64,000 bases of DNA from assembly GCF_000312425.1 (NCBI RefSeq), contig NZ_HE997181.1, positions 4,778,045-4,842,044 of the forward strand. Reading direction: 5' to 3'. The stretch comes from Reyranella massiliensis 521 (lineage in GTDB: Bacteria; Pseudomonadota; Alphaproteobacteria; Reyranellales; Reyranellaceae). Both the position numbers and the translations under genes were made by a program. Numbering within the stretch: position 1 is the stretch's first letter; each line of letters opens with the position of its first letter. Below are positions 10,454 through 18,992 of the stretch, piece by piece. The notes under the pieces were generated by a model that worked only from the letters and a program-made list of their open reading frames with translations, had not been told where the DNA came from and did no database searches.

Positions 10454-11548
10454 ATGCTCGCCTATATTCTACGCCGTTTGATGCTGGTGGTGCCGACCCT
10501 GTTCGGCATCATGGTGGTCAACTTCTTCATCATCCAGGCCGCTCCCGGCGGTCCGGTGGAGCAGATGCTGGCCCAGATCCAGGGCACGGCGGTCAGCGCG
10601 ACGGAACGTTTCTCCGGCAGTTCCAGCGGCGGCGAGACGGTCAATCGCGGATCGAGCGACAGTTCCGGCACCTATCGCGGTGCCCGCGGCATGCCGCGCG
10701 AGCTGATCGAACGCATCGAGAAGATGTACGGCTTCGACAAGCCGATGCACGAGCGCTTCTTCCTGATGATGGGGAACTATCTTACCTTCGATTTCGGCGA
10801 GAGCTTCTTTCGCAACAAGCGCGTGGTCGATCTCGTCATCGAGAAGATGCCGGTGTCGATTTCGCTCGGCCTGTGGACCACGCTGCTGATCTATCTCGTG
10901 TCGATCCCCCTCGGCATCGCCAAGGCCGTGCGCGACGGGTCGCGGTTCGACGTCTCGACCTCTACTGCACTCATCGTGCTGAACGCCATTCCGGGCTTCC
11001 TGTTTGCACTGCTGCTCGTCGTGCTGTTCGCCGGCGGCAGCTACTTCAAATGGTTTCCGCTGCGCGGCCTCGTCTCCGACGACTGGAGTACGCTCGGCCT
11101 GATCGACAAGGTGCTCGACTATTTCTGGCACATGGCGTTGCCGATCGGCGCCATGGTGATTGGCGGCTTCGCCACGCTCACTTTCCTCACCAAGAACTCC
11201 TTCCTCGAAGAGATCCATAAGCAGTATGTGCTGACGGCCCGCGCCAAGGGGCTGGTCGAGCGCCGCGTGCTCTACGGCCACGTCTTCCGCAACGCCATGC
11301 TGATCGTGATCGCGGGCTTTCCGGCAGCCTTCATCGGCGTGCTGTTCACCGGATCGCTGCTGATCGAGGTGATCTTCTCGCTCGACGGCATCGGTCTGCT
11401 GGGCTTCGAGGCGGCACTCAACCGCGACTATCCGATCATGTTCGGCACGCTCTTCTTCTTCGGCCTGATCGGTCTCGTCATGGGTATCCTGGGCGACCTG
11501 ATGTACACGTTCGTCGATCCTCGGATCGACTTCGAGGCGCGCGGCTGA
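10454..11548 (+). CDS. yejB: YejB-like peptide ABC transporter permease
   Basis: A 364-residue inner-membrane permease with the DppB/YejB architecture: an N-terminal helix (MLAYILRRLMLVVPTLFGIM), a long periplasmic insertion of about residues 30-90 rich in Ser and Gly that is characteristic of YejB, then five more helices. The EAA loop that docks the ATPase is seen around ARAKGLVERRVLYGHVFRNA. The insertion contains GTYRGARGMPRELIERIEKMYGFDKP, as in YejB. Its stop overlaps the start of yejE by one base, implying translational coupling. Confidence 0.93.
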   Translation: MLAYILRRLMLVVPTLFGIMVVNFFIIQAAPGGPVEQMLAQIQGTAVSATERFSGSSSGGETVNRGSSDSSGTYRGARGMPRELIERIEKMYGFDKPMHERFFLMMGNYLTFDFGESFFRNKRVVDLVIEKMPVSISLGLWTTLLIYLVSIPLGIAKAVRDGSRFDVSTSTALIVLNAIPGFLFALLLVVLFAGGSYFKWFPLRGLVSDDWSTLGLIDKVLDYFWHMALPIGAMVIGGFATLTFLTKNSFLEEIHKQYVLTARAKGLVERRVLYGHVFRNAMLIVIAGFPAAFIGVLFTGSLLIEVIFSLDGIGLLGFEAALNRDYPIMFGTLFFFGLIGLVMGILGDLMYTFVDPRIDFEARG

Positions 11549-12567
11549 TGAACCCGCTCAACCGACGCCGTCTCGCAGCCTTCAAGTCGAGCAAGCGGGG
11601 CATGATCTCGCTGGTCGTGTTCGGCGTGTTGTTCTTCGTCTCGCTGTTCGCCGAGCTGCTGGCCAACAACAAGCCGATCCTCATCAGCTACGACGGCGCG
11701 CTCTACTCGCCGATGATCCGCGACTATCCCGAAACGACCTTCGGTGGCGAATTCCCAACCAATGCGGTCTACACCGACGAGGAGCTGAAGAAGTCGATCG
11801 AGGCGAAGGGCTGGATTCTGTGGCCGCCGATCCGCTACAGCTACGACACGGTGCTGAAGGGCGAAGGACGCATGGCGCTGCTACCGCCGTCCTGGGCCCA
11901 TCCGCTGGGTACCGACGACCAGGCCCGCGACGTGCTGGCCCGCCTGATCTACGGGTTCAGGATCTCGGTCCTGTTCGGCCTCGCCCTCACCATCCTGAGC
12001 ACGGTGATCGGCATCGCCGCCGGTGCGGTCCAGGGCTATTTCGGCGGTATGGTCGATCTCTTGATGCAGCGCTTCCTCGAAATCTGGTCGAGCATGCCGA
12101 CGCTCTACCTGCTGATCATCCTGGCGAGCTTCATCCAGCCCGGCTTCTGGGTGCTGCTCGGGATCATGCTGCTGTTCAGCTGGATGGCGCTGGTGGGCCT
12201 CGTCCGGGCGGAATTCCTGCGGGGGCGCAACTTCGACTATGTGCGGGCGGCCCGGGCGCTGGGCATGATGGATGCGCGCATCATGTTCCGGCATATTCTG
12301 CCCAATGCCATGACCGCGAGCCTCACCTTCCTGCCCTTCATCCTGGCCGGCTCGGTCACGACCCTGACGTCGCTCGACTTCCTCGGCTTCGGCCTGCCCG
12401 TCGGCTCGCCTTCGCTGGGCGAACTGCTGCTGCAGGGCAAGAACAACCTCAACGCCCCGTGGCTCGCCTTCACGGGTTTCTTCATCATCGCGCTGATGCT
12501 GTCGCTGCTGGTCTTTGTCGGCGAGGCGGTGCGCGATGCCTTCAATCCGCGCAAGGTGCTGGCGTGA
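11548..12567 (+). CDS. yejE: YejE-like peptide ABC transporter permease
   Basis: A 339-residue second permease of the Yej system. It begins MNPLNRRRLAAFKSSKRGMI, has a first helix, then a large periplasmic loop with SPMIRDYPETTFGGEFPTNA and the LPPSWAHPLGTDDQARDVLAR motif shared by DppC/YejE proteins, followed by the five-helix core and an EAA loop (RAARALGMMDARIMFRHIL). It ends NPRKVLA, as YejE proteins do. Its start overlaps the yejB stop and its own stop overlaps the yejF start (GTGA). Confidence 0.93.
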   Translation: MNPLNRRRLAAFKSSKRGMISLVVFGVLFFVSLFAELLANNKPILISYDGALYSPMIRDYPETTFGGEFPTNAVYTDEELKKSIEAKGWILWPPIRYSYDTVLKGEGRMALLPPSWAHPLGTDDQARDVLARLIYGFRISVLFGLALTILSTVIGIAAGAVQGYFGGMVDLLMQRFLEIWSSMPTLYLLIILASFIQPGFWVLLGIMLLFSWMALVGLVRAEFLRGRNFDYVRAARALGMMDARIMFRHILPNAMTASLTFLPFILAGSVTTLTSLDFLGFGLPVGSPSLGELLLQGKNNLNAPWLAFTGFFIIALMLSLLVFVGEAVRDAFNPRKVLA

Positions 12568-14198
12568 GCGGCGCCCCTCTCCTCGCGGTACGCAACCTCG
12601 CCGTCACCTTCGGCGCCGGCGAACAGGCCGTGCAGGCCGTCCGTGGCGTCAGCTTCGACATCAACCGCGGCGAGACCCTGGCGCTGGTCGGCGAATCCGG
12701 CTCGGGCAAGTCAGTAACGGCGCTCTCGGTGCTGCAACTTCTGCCCTACCCATCAGCCAGCCACCCCACGGGGAGCATCCGCTTCCAGGGCCAGGAGCTG
12801 GTCGGCGCCTCGACCCGGGAGCTCCTGCAGGTGCGCGGCAATCGCATCTCCATGATCTTCCAGGAGCCGATGACCTCGCTCAACCCGCTGCACACGATCG
12901 AGCGGCAGGTGAACGAGGTCCTGATCCTGCACAAGGGCCTGTCGCGCGACGCCGCCCGCAAGCGCACCCTGGAACTGCTCGACCAGGTCGGCATTCCCGA
13001 AGCCGCCAAGCGCCTCGACGCGTATCCGCATCAGCTCTCCGGTGGCCAGCGCCAGCGCGTGATGATCGCCATGGCGCTCGCCAACGAGCCCGACCTGCTG
13101 ATCGCCGACGAGCCGACGACGGCGCTCGACGTCACCATCCAGGCGCAGATCCTGAAGCTGCTGAAGAGCTTGCAGGCGCGCTACGGCATGGCGCTGCTCT
13201 TCATTACCCACGACCTCGGCATCGTGCGCAAGATGGCCGACCGGGTCTGCGTCATGACCAAGGGCCGGATCGTCGAGCATGGGCCGGTCGCCGACGTCTT
13301 CGATCATCCGCAGCACAGCTACACGCAGCATCTCCTGTCGGCCGAACCCAAGGGCCGGCCGGCCGACGTCGATCCGGCGGCGCCGGAAATCCTGCGCCTC
13401 GACGATCTCAAGGTGCACTTCCCGATCAAGCGTGGCGTGCTGCGTCGCACGGTGGGCCACGTGAAGGCGGTCGATGGCGTGAGCATCGCGCTGCGCGAAG
13501 GCCACACGATCGGGCTGGTCGGCGAATCGGGGTCGGGCAAGACGACGCTCGGCCTCGCCCTGCTGCGGCTCGAACGCAGCGAGGGCGGTATCCACTTCGA
13601 CGGGCAGGATCTGCAGGCGCTCAGCCAGCGCGATCTCCGGCCGCTGCGCCGGCAGATGCAGATCGTGTTCCAGGACCCGTTCAGTTCGCTCTCGCCGCGC
13701 ATGTCGGTCGGCGAAATCATCGGCGAGGGACTGGAGGTCCATCGCATCGGCACGCACCAGGAGCGCCAGGAGATGATCGTGCGTGCGCTGGGCGAGGTCG
13801 GGCTCGACGCCGCGGCGCGCGATCGCTATCCGCACGAATTCTCCGGCGGCCAGCGGCAGCGCATCGCCATCGCCCGCGCGCTGGTGCTGAAGCCGCGCCT
13901 GATCGTGCTCGACGAACCGACATCGGCGCTCGACATGAGTGTGCAGGCGCAGATCGTCGACCTGCTGCGCGACCTGCAGGCCCGCTACAGGCTCGCCTAT
14001 CTCTTCATCAGCCACGACCTCAAGGTCGTGCGGGCACTGGCCGACGAAGTCGTCGTGCTGCGCCACGGCAAGGTCGTCGAACGCGGCTCCGCCAGCCAGG
14101 TCTTTCAGGCGCCGCAGACGCCCTATACCCAGGCGTTGATCGCCGCCGCTTTCAATCTGGAAGCCATTGGCGCCGACAATCGCGCCGTCGCTACCTGA
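12564..14198 (+). CDS. yejF: YejF-like ABC transporter ATPase, two fused nucleotide-binding domains
   Basis: A 544-residue protein with two complete ABC ATPase domains, energising YejB/YejE. Domain 1 has Walker A GESGSGKS (about residue 43), signature LSGGQRQRV and Walker B LLIADEPTTALD; domain 2 has Walker A GESGSGKT (about residue 325), signature FSGGQRQRI and Walker B LIVLDEPTSALD. Each is followed by an oligopeptide-transporter C-terminal segment. I place the start at GTG 12564, which overlaps the yejE stop as GTGA. The same frame stays open upstream for about 250 codons but that part is antisense-quality shadow over yejE. Fused ATPases are typical of YejF and distinguish it from DppD/DppF. 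Confidence 0.94.
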   Translation: MSGAPLLAVRNLAVTFGAGEQAVQAVRGVSFDINRGETLALVGESGSGKSVTALSVLQLLPYPSASHPTGSIRFQGQELVGASTRELLQVRGNRISMIFQEPMTSLNPLHTIERQVNEVLILHKGLSRDAARKRTLELLDQVGIPEAAKRLDAYPHQLSGGQRQRVMIAMALANEPDLLIADEPTTALDVTIQAQILKLLKSLQARYGMALLFITHDLGIVRKMADRVCVMTKGRIVEHGPVADVFDHPQHSYTQHLLSAEPKGRPADVDPAAPEILRLDDLKVHFPIKRGVLRRTVGHVKAVDGVSIALREGHTIGLVGESGSGKTTLGLALLRLERSEGGIHFDGQDLQALSQRDLRPLRRQMQIVFQDPFSSLSPRMSVGEIIGEGLEVHRIGTHQERQEMIVRALGEVGLDAAARDRYPHEFSGGQRQRIAIARALVLKPRLIVLDEPTSALDMSVQAQIVDLLRDLQARYRLAYLFISHDLKVVRALADEVVVLRHGKVVERGSASQVFQAPQTPYTQALIAAAFNLEAIGADNRAVAT

Positions 14199-14310
14199 AC
14201 GGATTGAATAGACGCACCGACGGGCTTGCGGGGTGCCTGCGACGAACCTATGAGAAGGCTGTCGCACGTCCAAAAGCTTGCGCAATCACTGAAAGAAGGG
14301 GAGAGCCAAG

Positions 14311-15285
14311 ATGACCGGTTTCCGCCGCGGCCTGTACGCCGCTGCGCTGGCGCTCACTGCAGTGATGGGGAGCGTGTCAGGCGCATCCGCACAAACGAGC
14401 CTGGTTCTGGGAACGGCGTCGGTCGGCGGCACTTACTACGTCTATGGAGGCGTCGTCGCACAGATCCTGAGCGACAAGGCCAAGTTGCAGATCACCCCGC
14501 AACAGACGCAAGGGCCGAACCAGAACGTCATCCTGGTCAACGACGGCAAGATGGGCCTCGGCATGACGACGATGGGTGTCGCCCTGCAGGCGATGCGAGG
14601 ATCGGGAGCCTGGACCAAGGGCAAAAAGTACGAGGGCATCCGCGCCCTCTTCCCGATGTACGACACGCCGATGCAATGCGTGTCGCTCGCCAAGTCGGGC
14701 ATCACGAATTTCAAGCAGCTCGAAGGCAAAACCGTCGGTATCGGGCCCAAGGCCGGCACCGCCGGCACCTATTTCCCGATGATCTTCGACGCGCTGGCGA
14801 TGAAAGTCTCCGTGCGTAACGGTCAGAGCGTGGACATGAGCAACCAGCTCAAGGACGGGCTGCTCGATGCCTTCTGCTTCGGCGCCGGCGCGCCCGTTCC
14901 CGCTTTCTCCGAACTCGATGCCGAGCAGCAGGTTGTCTTCTACACCTGGACACCCGACGAGATCGCCCGCATCCGCAAGGCGATGGTGGAATTCACCGAC
15001 TCGACAATCCCCAAGGGAACCTACAAGCAGCAGACAACGGACCAGAAGACGGTCGGCCTCTATAACTTCGCGATCGCCAGCAAGGACATGACCGACGACC
15101 TTGCCTATCTGGTCACCAAGACCGTGCTGGAGAACAACGCGGCGATGCTGCGGGCCCATGCCGCCGCAAAAGACACGATCGCCGCCAACGCCACGCGCAA
15201 CACATTCCTGCCCTTCCATCCCGGTGCCGTGCGCTATTACAAGGAGAAGGGGATCAAGCTAGATCCCGCGACCATTCCCCAATAG
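14311..15285 (+). CDS. TAXI-family TRAP transporter substrate-binding protein
   Basis: A 324-residue periplasmic receptor. The signal peptide (about residues 1-28) ends in ASAQT. The mature protein starts SLVLGTASVGGTYYVYGGVVA, the defining pattern of TAXI (TRAP-associated extracytoplasmic immunogenic) proteins. It is followed by the LVNDGKMGLGMTTMGVALQ segment and GKTVGIGPKAGTAGTYFP. TAXI proteins bind small carboxylates such as glutamate or 2-oxoglutarate. No TRAP permease is next to it, so its partner must be elsewhere. An AAGGGGAG ribosome site precedes the ATG. The 2-hydroxyacid dehydrogenase gene starts 23 bp downstream, suggesting co-transcription. Confidence 0.9.
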   Translation: MTGFRRGLYAAALALTAVMGSVSGASAQTSLVLGTASVGGTYYVYGGVVAQILSDKAKLQITPQQTQGPNQNVILVNDGKMGLGMTTMGVALQAMRGSGAWTKGKKYEGIRALFPMYDTPMQCVSLAKSGITNFKQLEGKTVGIGPKAGTAGTYFPMIFDALAMKVSVRNGQSVDMSNQLKDGLLDAFCFGAGAPVPAFSELDAEQQVVFYTWTPDEIARIRKAMVEFTDSTIPKGTYKQQTTDQKTVGLYNFAIASKDMTDDLAYLVTKTVLENNAAMLRAHAAAKDTIAANATRNTFLPFHPGAVRYYKEKGIKLDPATIPQ

Positions 15286-15308
15286 ACCTATCCAATAGAG
15301 AGGATTTC

Positions 15309-16244
15309 ATGGCCGGCGCTATCGCCTACATCAGCCGCGATACCGACGGCGTTCACTGGAAGAAGGTGCTCGAGGCGGGGCTCGGACCCGTCGACTTCCG
15401 CCCCCTCGACAGCCTCGGCAACAAGGAGGACATCGAGGTCGCGCTGGCCTGGAAGCCGCCGGCCGGGCTGATCGCCTCTTTTCCCAACGTCAAACTGATC
15501 GTGTCGCTCGGCATGGGCGTCGACCATCTGCTGGCCGACGACCGGCTGCCCGCCGGTGTGCCGATCGTACGCATCATGGACGACGGGCTGGTCGGCCAGA
15601 TGAGCGAATATGCCATCTACTGGGCGCTGCGGCACCACCGCGACATCGACAAGTACGCCGCCAGCCAGCGCGCCCGGCAATGGAAGCCCGAGGACTTCGT
15701 CGACACCATCGACCGCCGCATCGGTGTCATGGGCCTGGGGTCGATCGGCCAGGACACGGCCGGCAAGTTCGCCGCCCTCGGCTTTCCCACCGCAGGCTGG
15801 AGCCGCACGGCCAAGAACCTGCCCGGGATCGAGACCTTTCATGGCGCCGACGGACTCCAGCGTTTCCTCGCACGCACCGACATCCTGATCGACGTCCTGC
15901 CACTGACGCGCGACACGCATGGTCTGCTCGACGCCAAGGCGTTCGCCGCCCTGCCCAGGGGCGCCTACTTCATCAACATGGCGCGCGGCGGCCATGTCGT
16001 GGACGACGCGCTGCTGGCAGCACTCGAATCGGGCCAGATCAGCGGCGCGGCACTCGACGTCTTCAACGTCGAGCCGCTGCCACAGGACCATCCCTACTGG
16101 ACACACCCCAAAGTGCATGTGACGCCGCACATCGCCGGCGCCACCAATCCACGCACCGCCTCGCCGGGCGTGATCGAGAACATCAAGCGGATGCGCGCCG
16201 GCCAGGCGCTCATCCACAGCGTCGATCCCAAGACCGGATACTGA
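15309..16244 (+). CDS. GhrA-like glyoxylate/hydroxypyruvate reductase (D-2-hydroxyacid dehydrogenase)
   Basis: A 311-residue NAD(P)-dependent D-2-hydroxyacid dehydrogenase of the GhrA branch. The Rossmann motif VMGLGSIGQDTAGKFAALGF lies near residue 138-158, followed by W-S-R as in NADP-preferring GhrA enzymes. DVLPLTRDTHGLLD and INMARGGHVVDDALL give the arginine/glutamate region, and TPHIAGATNPRTA holds the catalytic His. It would reduce glyoxylate, hydroxypyruvate or a similar 2-oxoacid in the cytoplasm. The 23-bp spacing behind the TAXI receptor suggests that a hydroxy- or oxo-acid may be imported and processed by the pair; this link is inference. Confidence 0.9.
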   Translation: MAGAIAYISRDTDGVHWKKVLEAGLGPVDFRPLDSLGNKEDIEVALAWKPPAGLIASFPNVKLIVSLGMGVDHLLADDRLPAGVPIVRIMDDGLVGQMSEYAIYWALRHHRDIDKYAASQRARQWKPEDFVDTIDRRIGVMGLGSIGQDTAGKFAALGFPTAGWSRTAKNLPGIETFHGADGLQRFLARTDILIDVLPLTRDTHGLLDAKAFAALPRGAYFINMARGGHVVDDALLAALESGQISGAALDVFNVEPLPQDHPYWTHPKVHVTPHIAGATNPRTASPGVIENIKRMRAGQALIHSVDPKTGY

Positions 16245-16248
16245 TCGG

Positions 16249-17643
16249 CTAGCCGAACTTCTTCTCGATGGTGGCGAAGATCGCGCGGGCGGCCTGGGCT
16301 TCGCCACCTTCGGGGCGGCCTGGGCGGCTGGTGTTGTTCCAGGCCATCATGTCGAAATGCGCCCACGGTACGTCGTCGGGCACGAACTCCTTGAGATAGA
16401 GCGCGGCCGTGATGGCGCCGCCGAAGCCGCCGGCCGACACATTGTTGATGTCGGCCACCTTGCTGTCGAGCAGACGGCGATAGCCTGCGAACAGGGGCAG
16501 GCGCCACATCGGATCGGTCACAGCCTCTCCCTGCTCGAGCAGGTCGCCCGCCAACGCATCGTCGTTGCAGAACAGCGCCGGCAGATCGGTGCCCAGCGCC
16601 ACGCGCGCCGCGCCGGTCAGGGTGGCGCAATCGATCATCATCGCGGGCTTTTCCGAAGCGCCCTCGTACAAGGCGTCGCACAGGATCAGGCGGCCTTCGG
16701 CATCGGTATTGCCGATCTCGACCGTGATGCCCTTGCGCGTCGGCACGACGTCCATCGGCCGGAAGGCATTGCCCGACACCGAGTTCTCGACCGCGGGGAT
16801 CAAGAGCCGCAGCCGTACCCGCAACTTGGCCGCCATCACCATGGACGCGACAGCGAGCATGGTCGCCGCGCCGCCCATGTCCTTCTTCATCATGAGCATG
16901 CCGGTCGAGGGCTTGAGATCGAGGCCGCCGGTATCGAAACACACGCCCTTTCCGACCAGGGTGACCTTGGGATCGCGCGCGTGCCCCCAAACGAGGTCGA
17001 TCAGGCGCGGCGCACGCGCCGATGCCCGCCCCACCGCATGCACCATGGGAAAGTTCTGCTTCAGGAGGGCATCGCCGGCGATCACCTTCACCTTGGCCTT
17101 GTTCTTCTTGCCCACCTGTTGCACGGCGGCGGCCAGTTCGGCCGGTCCCATGTCGGACGACGGCGTGGTGATGAGATCGCGGGCCAGCGAGATGGCCTCG
17201 ACCATCGCCGTCACGCGCGCCTTGTCGACGCCCTCGGGCCACACGAGACGCGGTCCCGCCTTGCCCTTCTTGCTGCGGTAGCGTTCGAACCGCCAGGCGC
17301 CGAGCCCGATCGCAACGGCGGCATCGGTCGGCGAGACCGGCGCCATGTCGGCAGCGAACCTGCCGGCGAATTTCCACGTGCCGGGCGGCAGTTTGGTCGC
17401 CAATGCACCGAAGTCCCAGAGAGTCGGTTTGGCGGAAAGCACAAGGACTGCGCCGGCCGCCTTGCCGTCACCGCCCGGCAACACGACGAGGTCGCCCGGC
17501 GCACCGGCAATGCCAAGGGATTCGATCCAACCGCGCCGTGCAACACTTTGCTCTTTCAGCCATCCTTGCCATGTCGATTGACCCACAAACTGCAGGGGCA
17601 AAGAAGAAGAAGAACGGTCGACGAACGGCAACGACATAGCCAT
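16249..17643 (-). CDS. Leucyl aminopeptidase family protein (M17)
   Basis: A 464-residue cytosolic metallo-aminopeptidase. Family M17 metal and catalytic motifs are intact in the C-terminal half: LVGKGVCFDTGGLDLKP (metal-binding Asp and Lys), MKKDMGGAATM, and the diagnostic NTDAEGRLILCDAL with the catalytic Arg. The N-terminal domain is diverged, as in the PepB/YpdE-like group. Three starts are possible (GTG 17649, ATG 17643, ATG 17637); AAGGA sits at the best distance from 17643. It is convergent with the ghrA-like gene (4 bp between stops) and divergent from the GST gene. Confidence 0.92.
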   Translation of the reverse strand: MAMSLPFVDRSSSSLPLQFVGQSTWQGWLKEQSVARRGWIESLGIAGAPGDLVVLPGGDGKAAGAVLVLSAKPTLWDFGALATKLPPGTWKFAGRFAADMAPVSPTDAAVAIGLGAWRFERYRSKKGKAGPRLVWPEGVDKARVTAMVEAISLARDLITTPSSDMGPAELAAAVQQVGKKNKAKVKVIAGDALLKQNFPMVHAVGRASARAPRLIDLVWGHARDPKVTLVGKGVCFDTGGLDLKPSTGMLMMKKDMGGAATMLAVASMVMAAKLRVRLRLLIPAVENSVSGNAFRPMDVVPTRKGITVEIGNTDAEGRLILCDALYEGASEKPAMMIDCATLTGAARVALGTDLPALFCNDDALAGDLLEQGEAVTDPMWRLPLFAGYRRLLDSKVADINNVSAGGFGGAITAALYLKEFVPDDVPWAHFDMMAWNNTSRPGRPEGGEAQAARAIFATIEKKFG

Positions 17644-17721
17644 GCTCACAATCCTTTAGTGCAACGGTTAAGATTGCCGGCGAAACTCTCGCACTGGCAA
17701 GCTCAGTGAGATGGAGGGCGT

Positions 17722-18387
17722 ATGGCCGACTTCACCCTCGTGATCGGCAACAAGAACTATTCGTCATGGTCGCTGCGCGGCTGGCTGATGGCCAAGATCG
17801 CAGGTATCGAGTTCGACGAGATCGTGGTGCCGCTCGACCGGCCCGAAACGCAGGCGGCCATCCGAAAGCACTCACCTTCGGGTCGAGTGCCGGTGCTGCT
17901 TCATCGCGGGTTGGCCGTGTGGGAATCGCTGGCGATCGCCGAATACCTCAACGACCTCAAACCCGAAGCGGGCCTCTGGCCGCCTTCGGCGGCGGCACGC
18001 GCGCATGCCCGCGCCATCTCCTGCGAGATGCATGCAGGTTTCATGGATCTTCGGAACAACATGCCGATGAACATCCGCGCATCGTTCCCCGGCAAAGGCA
18101 TGACGCCTGGCGTGCGCGCCGACATCGAACGCATCACCGGCCTGTGGCGCGACTGCCGCAAGCGCTTCGCCGGTGCCTTCCCGAAGGACGACGGCTTCCT
18201 GTTCGGCACCTTCGGCGCCGCCGACGCGATGTTCGCACCCGTCGTGACACGCTTCAAAACCTACAGCGTCACACTCGATTCGGATGCAGACGCCTACTGC
18301 GCCGCCGTGTTGGCCCATCCTGCGATGAAGGAATGGGCCGACGCCGCCGCGCACGAACCGTGGCTGATCGACGCCTACGAGCTGTAG
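17722..18387 (+). CDS. Glutathione S-transferase family protein
   Basis: A 221-residue protein with a thioredoxin-like N-terminal domain (FTLVIGNKNYSSWSLRGWLM, where the SSWS stretch supplies the active-site Ser) and the cis-Pro and glutathione-binding SGRVPVLLHRGLAVWESLAIAEYL. An all-helical C-terminal domain follows, with FLFGTFGAADAMFAPVVTR. This is the zeta/maleylacetoacetate-isomerase-like bacterial GST pattern often annotated as YfcF-type. It would conjugate or isomerise electrophiles, or reduce peroxides, in the cytoplasm. Substrate unknown. The gene is monocistronic: a hairpin follows the stop. Confidence 0.9.
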   Translation: MADFTLVIGNKNYSSWSLRGWLMAKIAGIEFDEIVVPLDRPETQAAIRKHSPSGRVPVLLHRGLAVWESLAIAEYLNDLKPEAGLWPPSAAARAHARAISCEMHAGFMDLRNNMPMNIRASFPGKGMTPGVRADIERITGLWRDCRKRFAGAFPKDDGFLFGTFGAADAMFAPVVTRFKTYSVTLDSDADAYCAAVLAHPAMKEWADAAAHEPWLIDAYEL

Positions 18388-18388
18388 G

Positions 18389-18406
18389 AGGGCCCTCCGG
18401 GGCCCT
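18389..18406. terminator. Bidirectional hairpin between convergent genes
   Basis: A perfect 7-bp stem, AGGGCCC and GGGCCCT, with the 4-nt loop TCCG, sits two bases after the GST stop and 7 bp before the stop of the convergent 59-codon gene. There is no clear T-tract on either side. Its position between two convergent stops suggests a shared terminator. Confidence 0.55.
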
Positions 18407-18413
18407 GCAAGCC

Positions 18414-18593
18414 TCAGGAGTTGGGCTTGGGCAGCGCCGTGGGAACGATCCGCAGGATCTTATAGCCCACGTCCGCCAGCTTCACAGCTTCCGCCTCTGC
18501 TTCCGCAAGGGTCGAATAGCCGATGCCGATTTCGTTGTTGGTGCGCGGATCTACCGTCCACACCATATGCTTGCCCAATGTGTCGCTTGCCAT
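18414..18593 (-). CDS. Small conserved-looking protein, 59 aa, unknown function
   Basis: An ATG at 18593 opens a 59-residue frame with good alphaproteobacterial codon usage, ending just before the shared hairpin. The product starts MASDTLGKHMVWTVDP and contains a helix-prone stretch STLAEAEAEAVKLADVGYK, then IVPTALPKPNS. There is no signal peptide, membrane segment or cysteine. I do not recognise the family. The pattern W-T-V-D-P-R-T-N-N-E-I-G followed by an amphipathic helix would suit a small soluble alpha/beta fold. Below the length most gene finders trust, but the convergent spacing and lack of stops support it. Confidence 0.55.
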   Translation of the reverse strand: MASDTLGKHMVWTVDPRTNNEIGIGYSTLAEAEAEAVKLADVGYKILRIVPTALPKPNS

Positions 18594-18639
18594 GGCCTTC
18601 TATATAGGGAGTCGCGGCGCGAATACGATCTTTATCGGC

Positions 18640-18972
18640 TCATTCCAGTGCAGCTGCGGCATCGAGGGCTGCAAGCGCCGGCGCTGATCGTGCATATTTC
18701 CGGCGCAGCGCCTGTCCATCGGCCTTGAGCGTCGTGCATTTGAGCTCGCTCAGGGCCCGATTGATCTCGGCGCGACGGGCGGCGTCGTACGGTTCCTCGC
18801 CCGCGAAATGCCAGCAGCCTTCGGCGCGATCCATGTAGGCCGCGATTTCCGCCGGCGCCGTTTTCCGCGCGGCGTTGAAGCGCTCCAGGATCGCGTCGAG
18901 ATCCTGCGCCGGCAGGGCAGCCGGCGCAGCCATCGCGAGCAGGACCGATGCGGCGAGAAGGATCGGCCTCAC
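18640..18972 (-). CDS. Secreted hypothetical protein, 110 aa
   Basis: The product begins with a clear signal peptide (MRPILLAASVLLAMAAPAAL, cleavage near PAQ-D). The mature chain of about 88 residues is helical, with two cysteines (EGCWHFAGEEPYD and ELKCTTLK) that could form a disulphide in the periplasm. The segment AAYMDRAEGCWHFAGEEPYDAAR resembles small uncharacterised periplasmic proteins of Alphaproteobacteria. No enzyme motif is seen. It starts 20 bp after the stop of the Bug receptor upstream on the same strand and could be co-transcribed. Confidence 0.7.
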   Translation of the reverse strand: MRPILLAASVLLAMAAPAALPAQDLDAILERFNAARKTAPAEIAAYMDRAEGCWHFAGEEPYDAARRAEINRALSELKCTTLKADGQALRRKYARSAPALAALDAAAALE

Positions 18973-18992
18973 GATCGGATCGCGGGCCGTCT

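Noticed and set aside
8648..14285. Long minus-strand frames opposite the yej operon
   Set aside because: They lie antisense to clearly conserved yejA and yejF sequences and translate to low-complexity His/Arg/Gly-rich strings.
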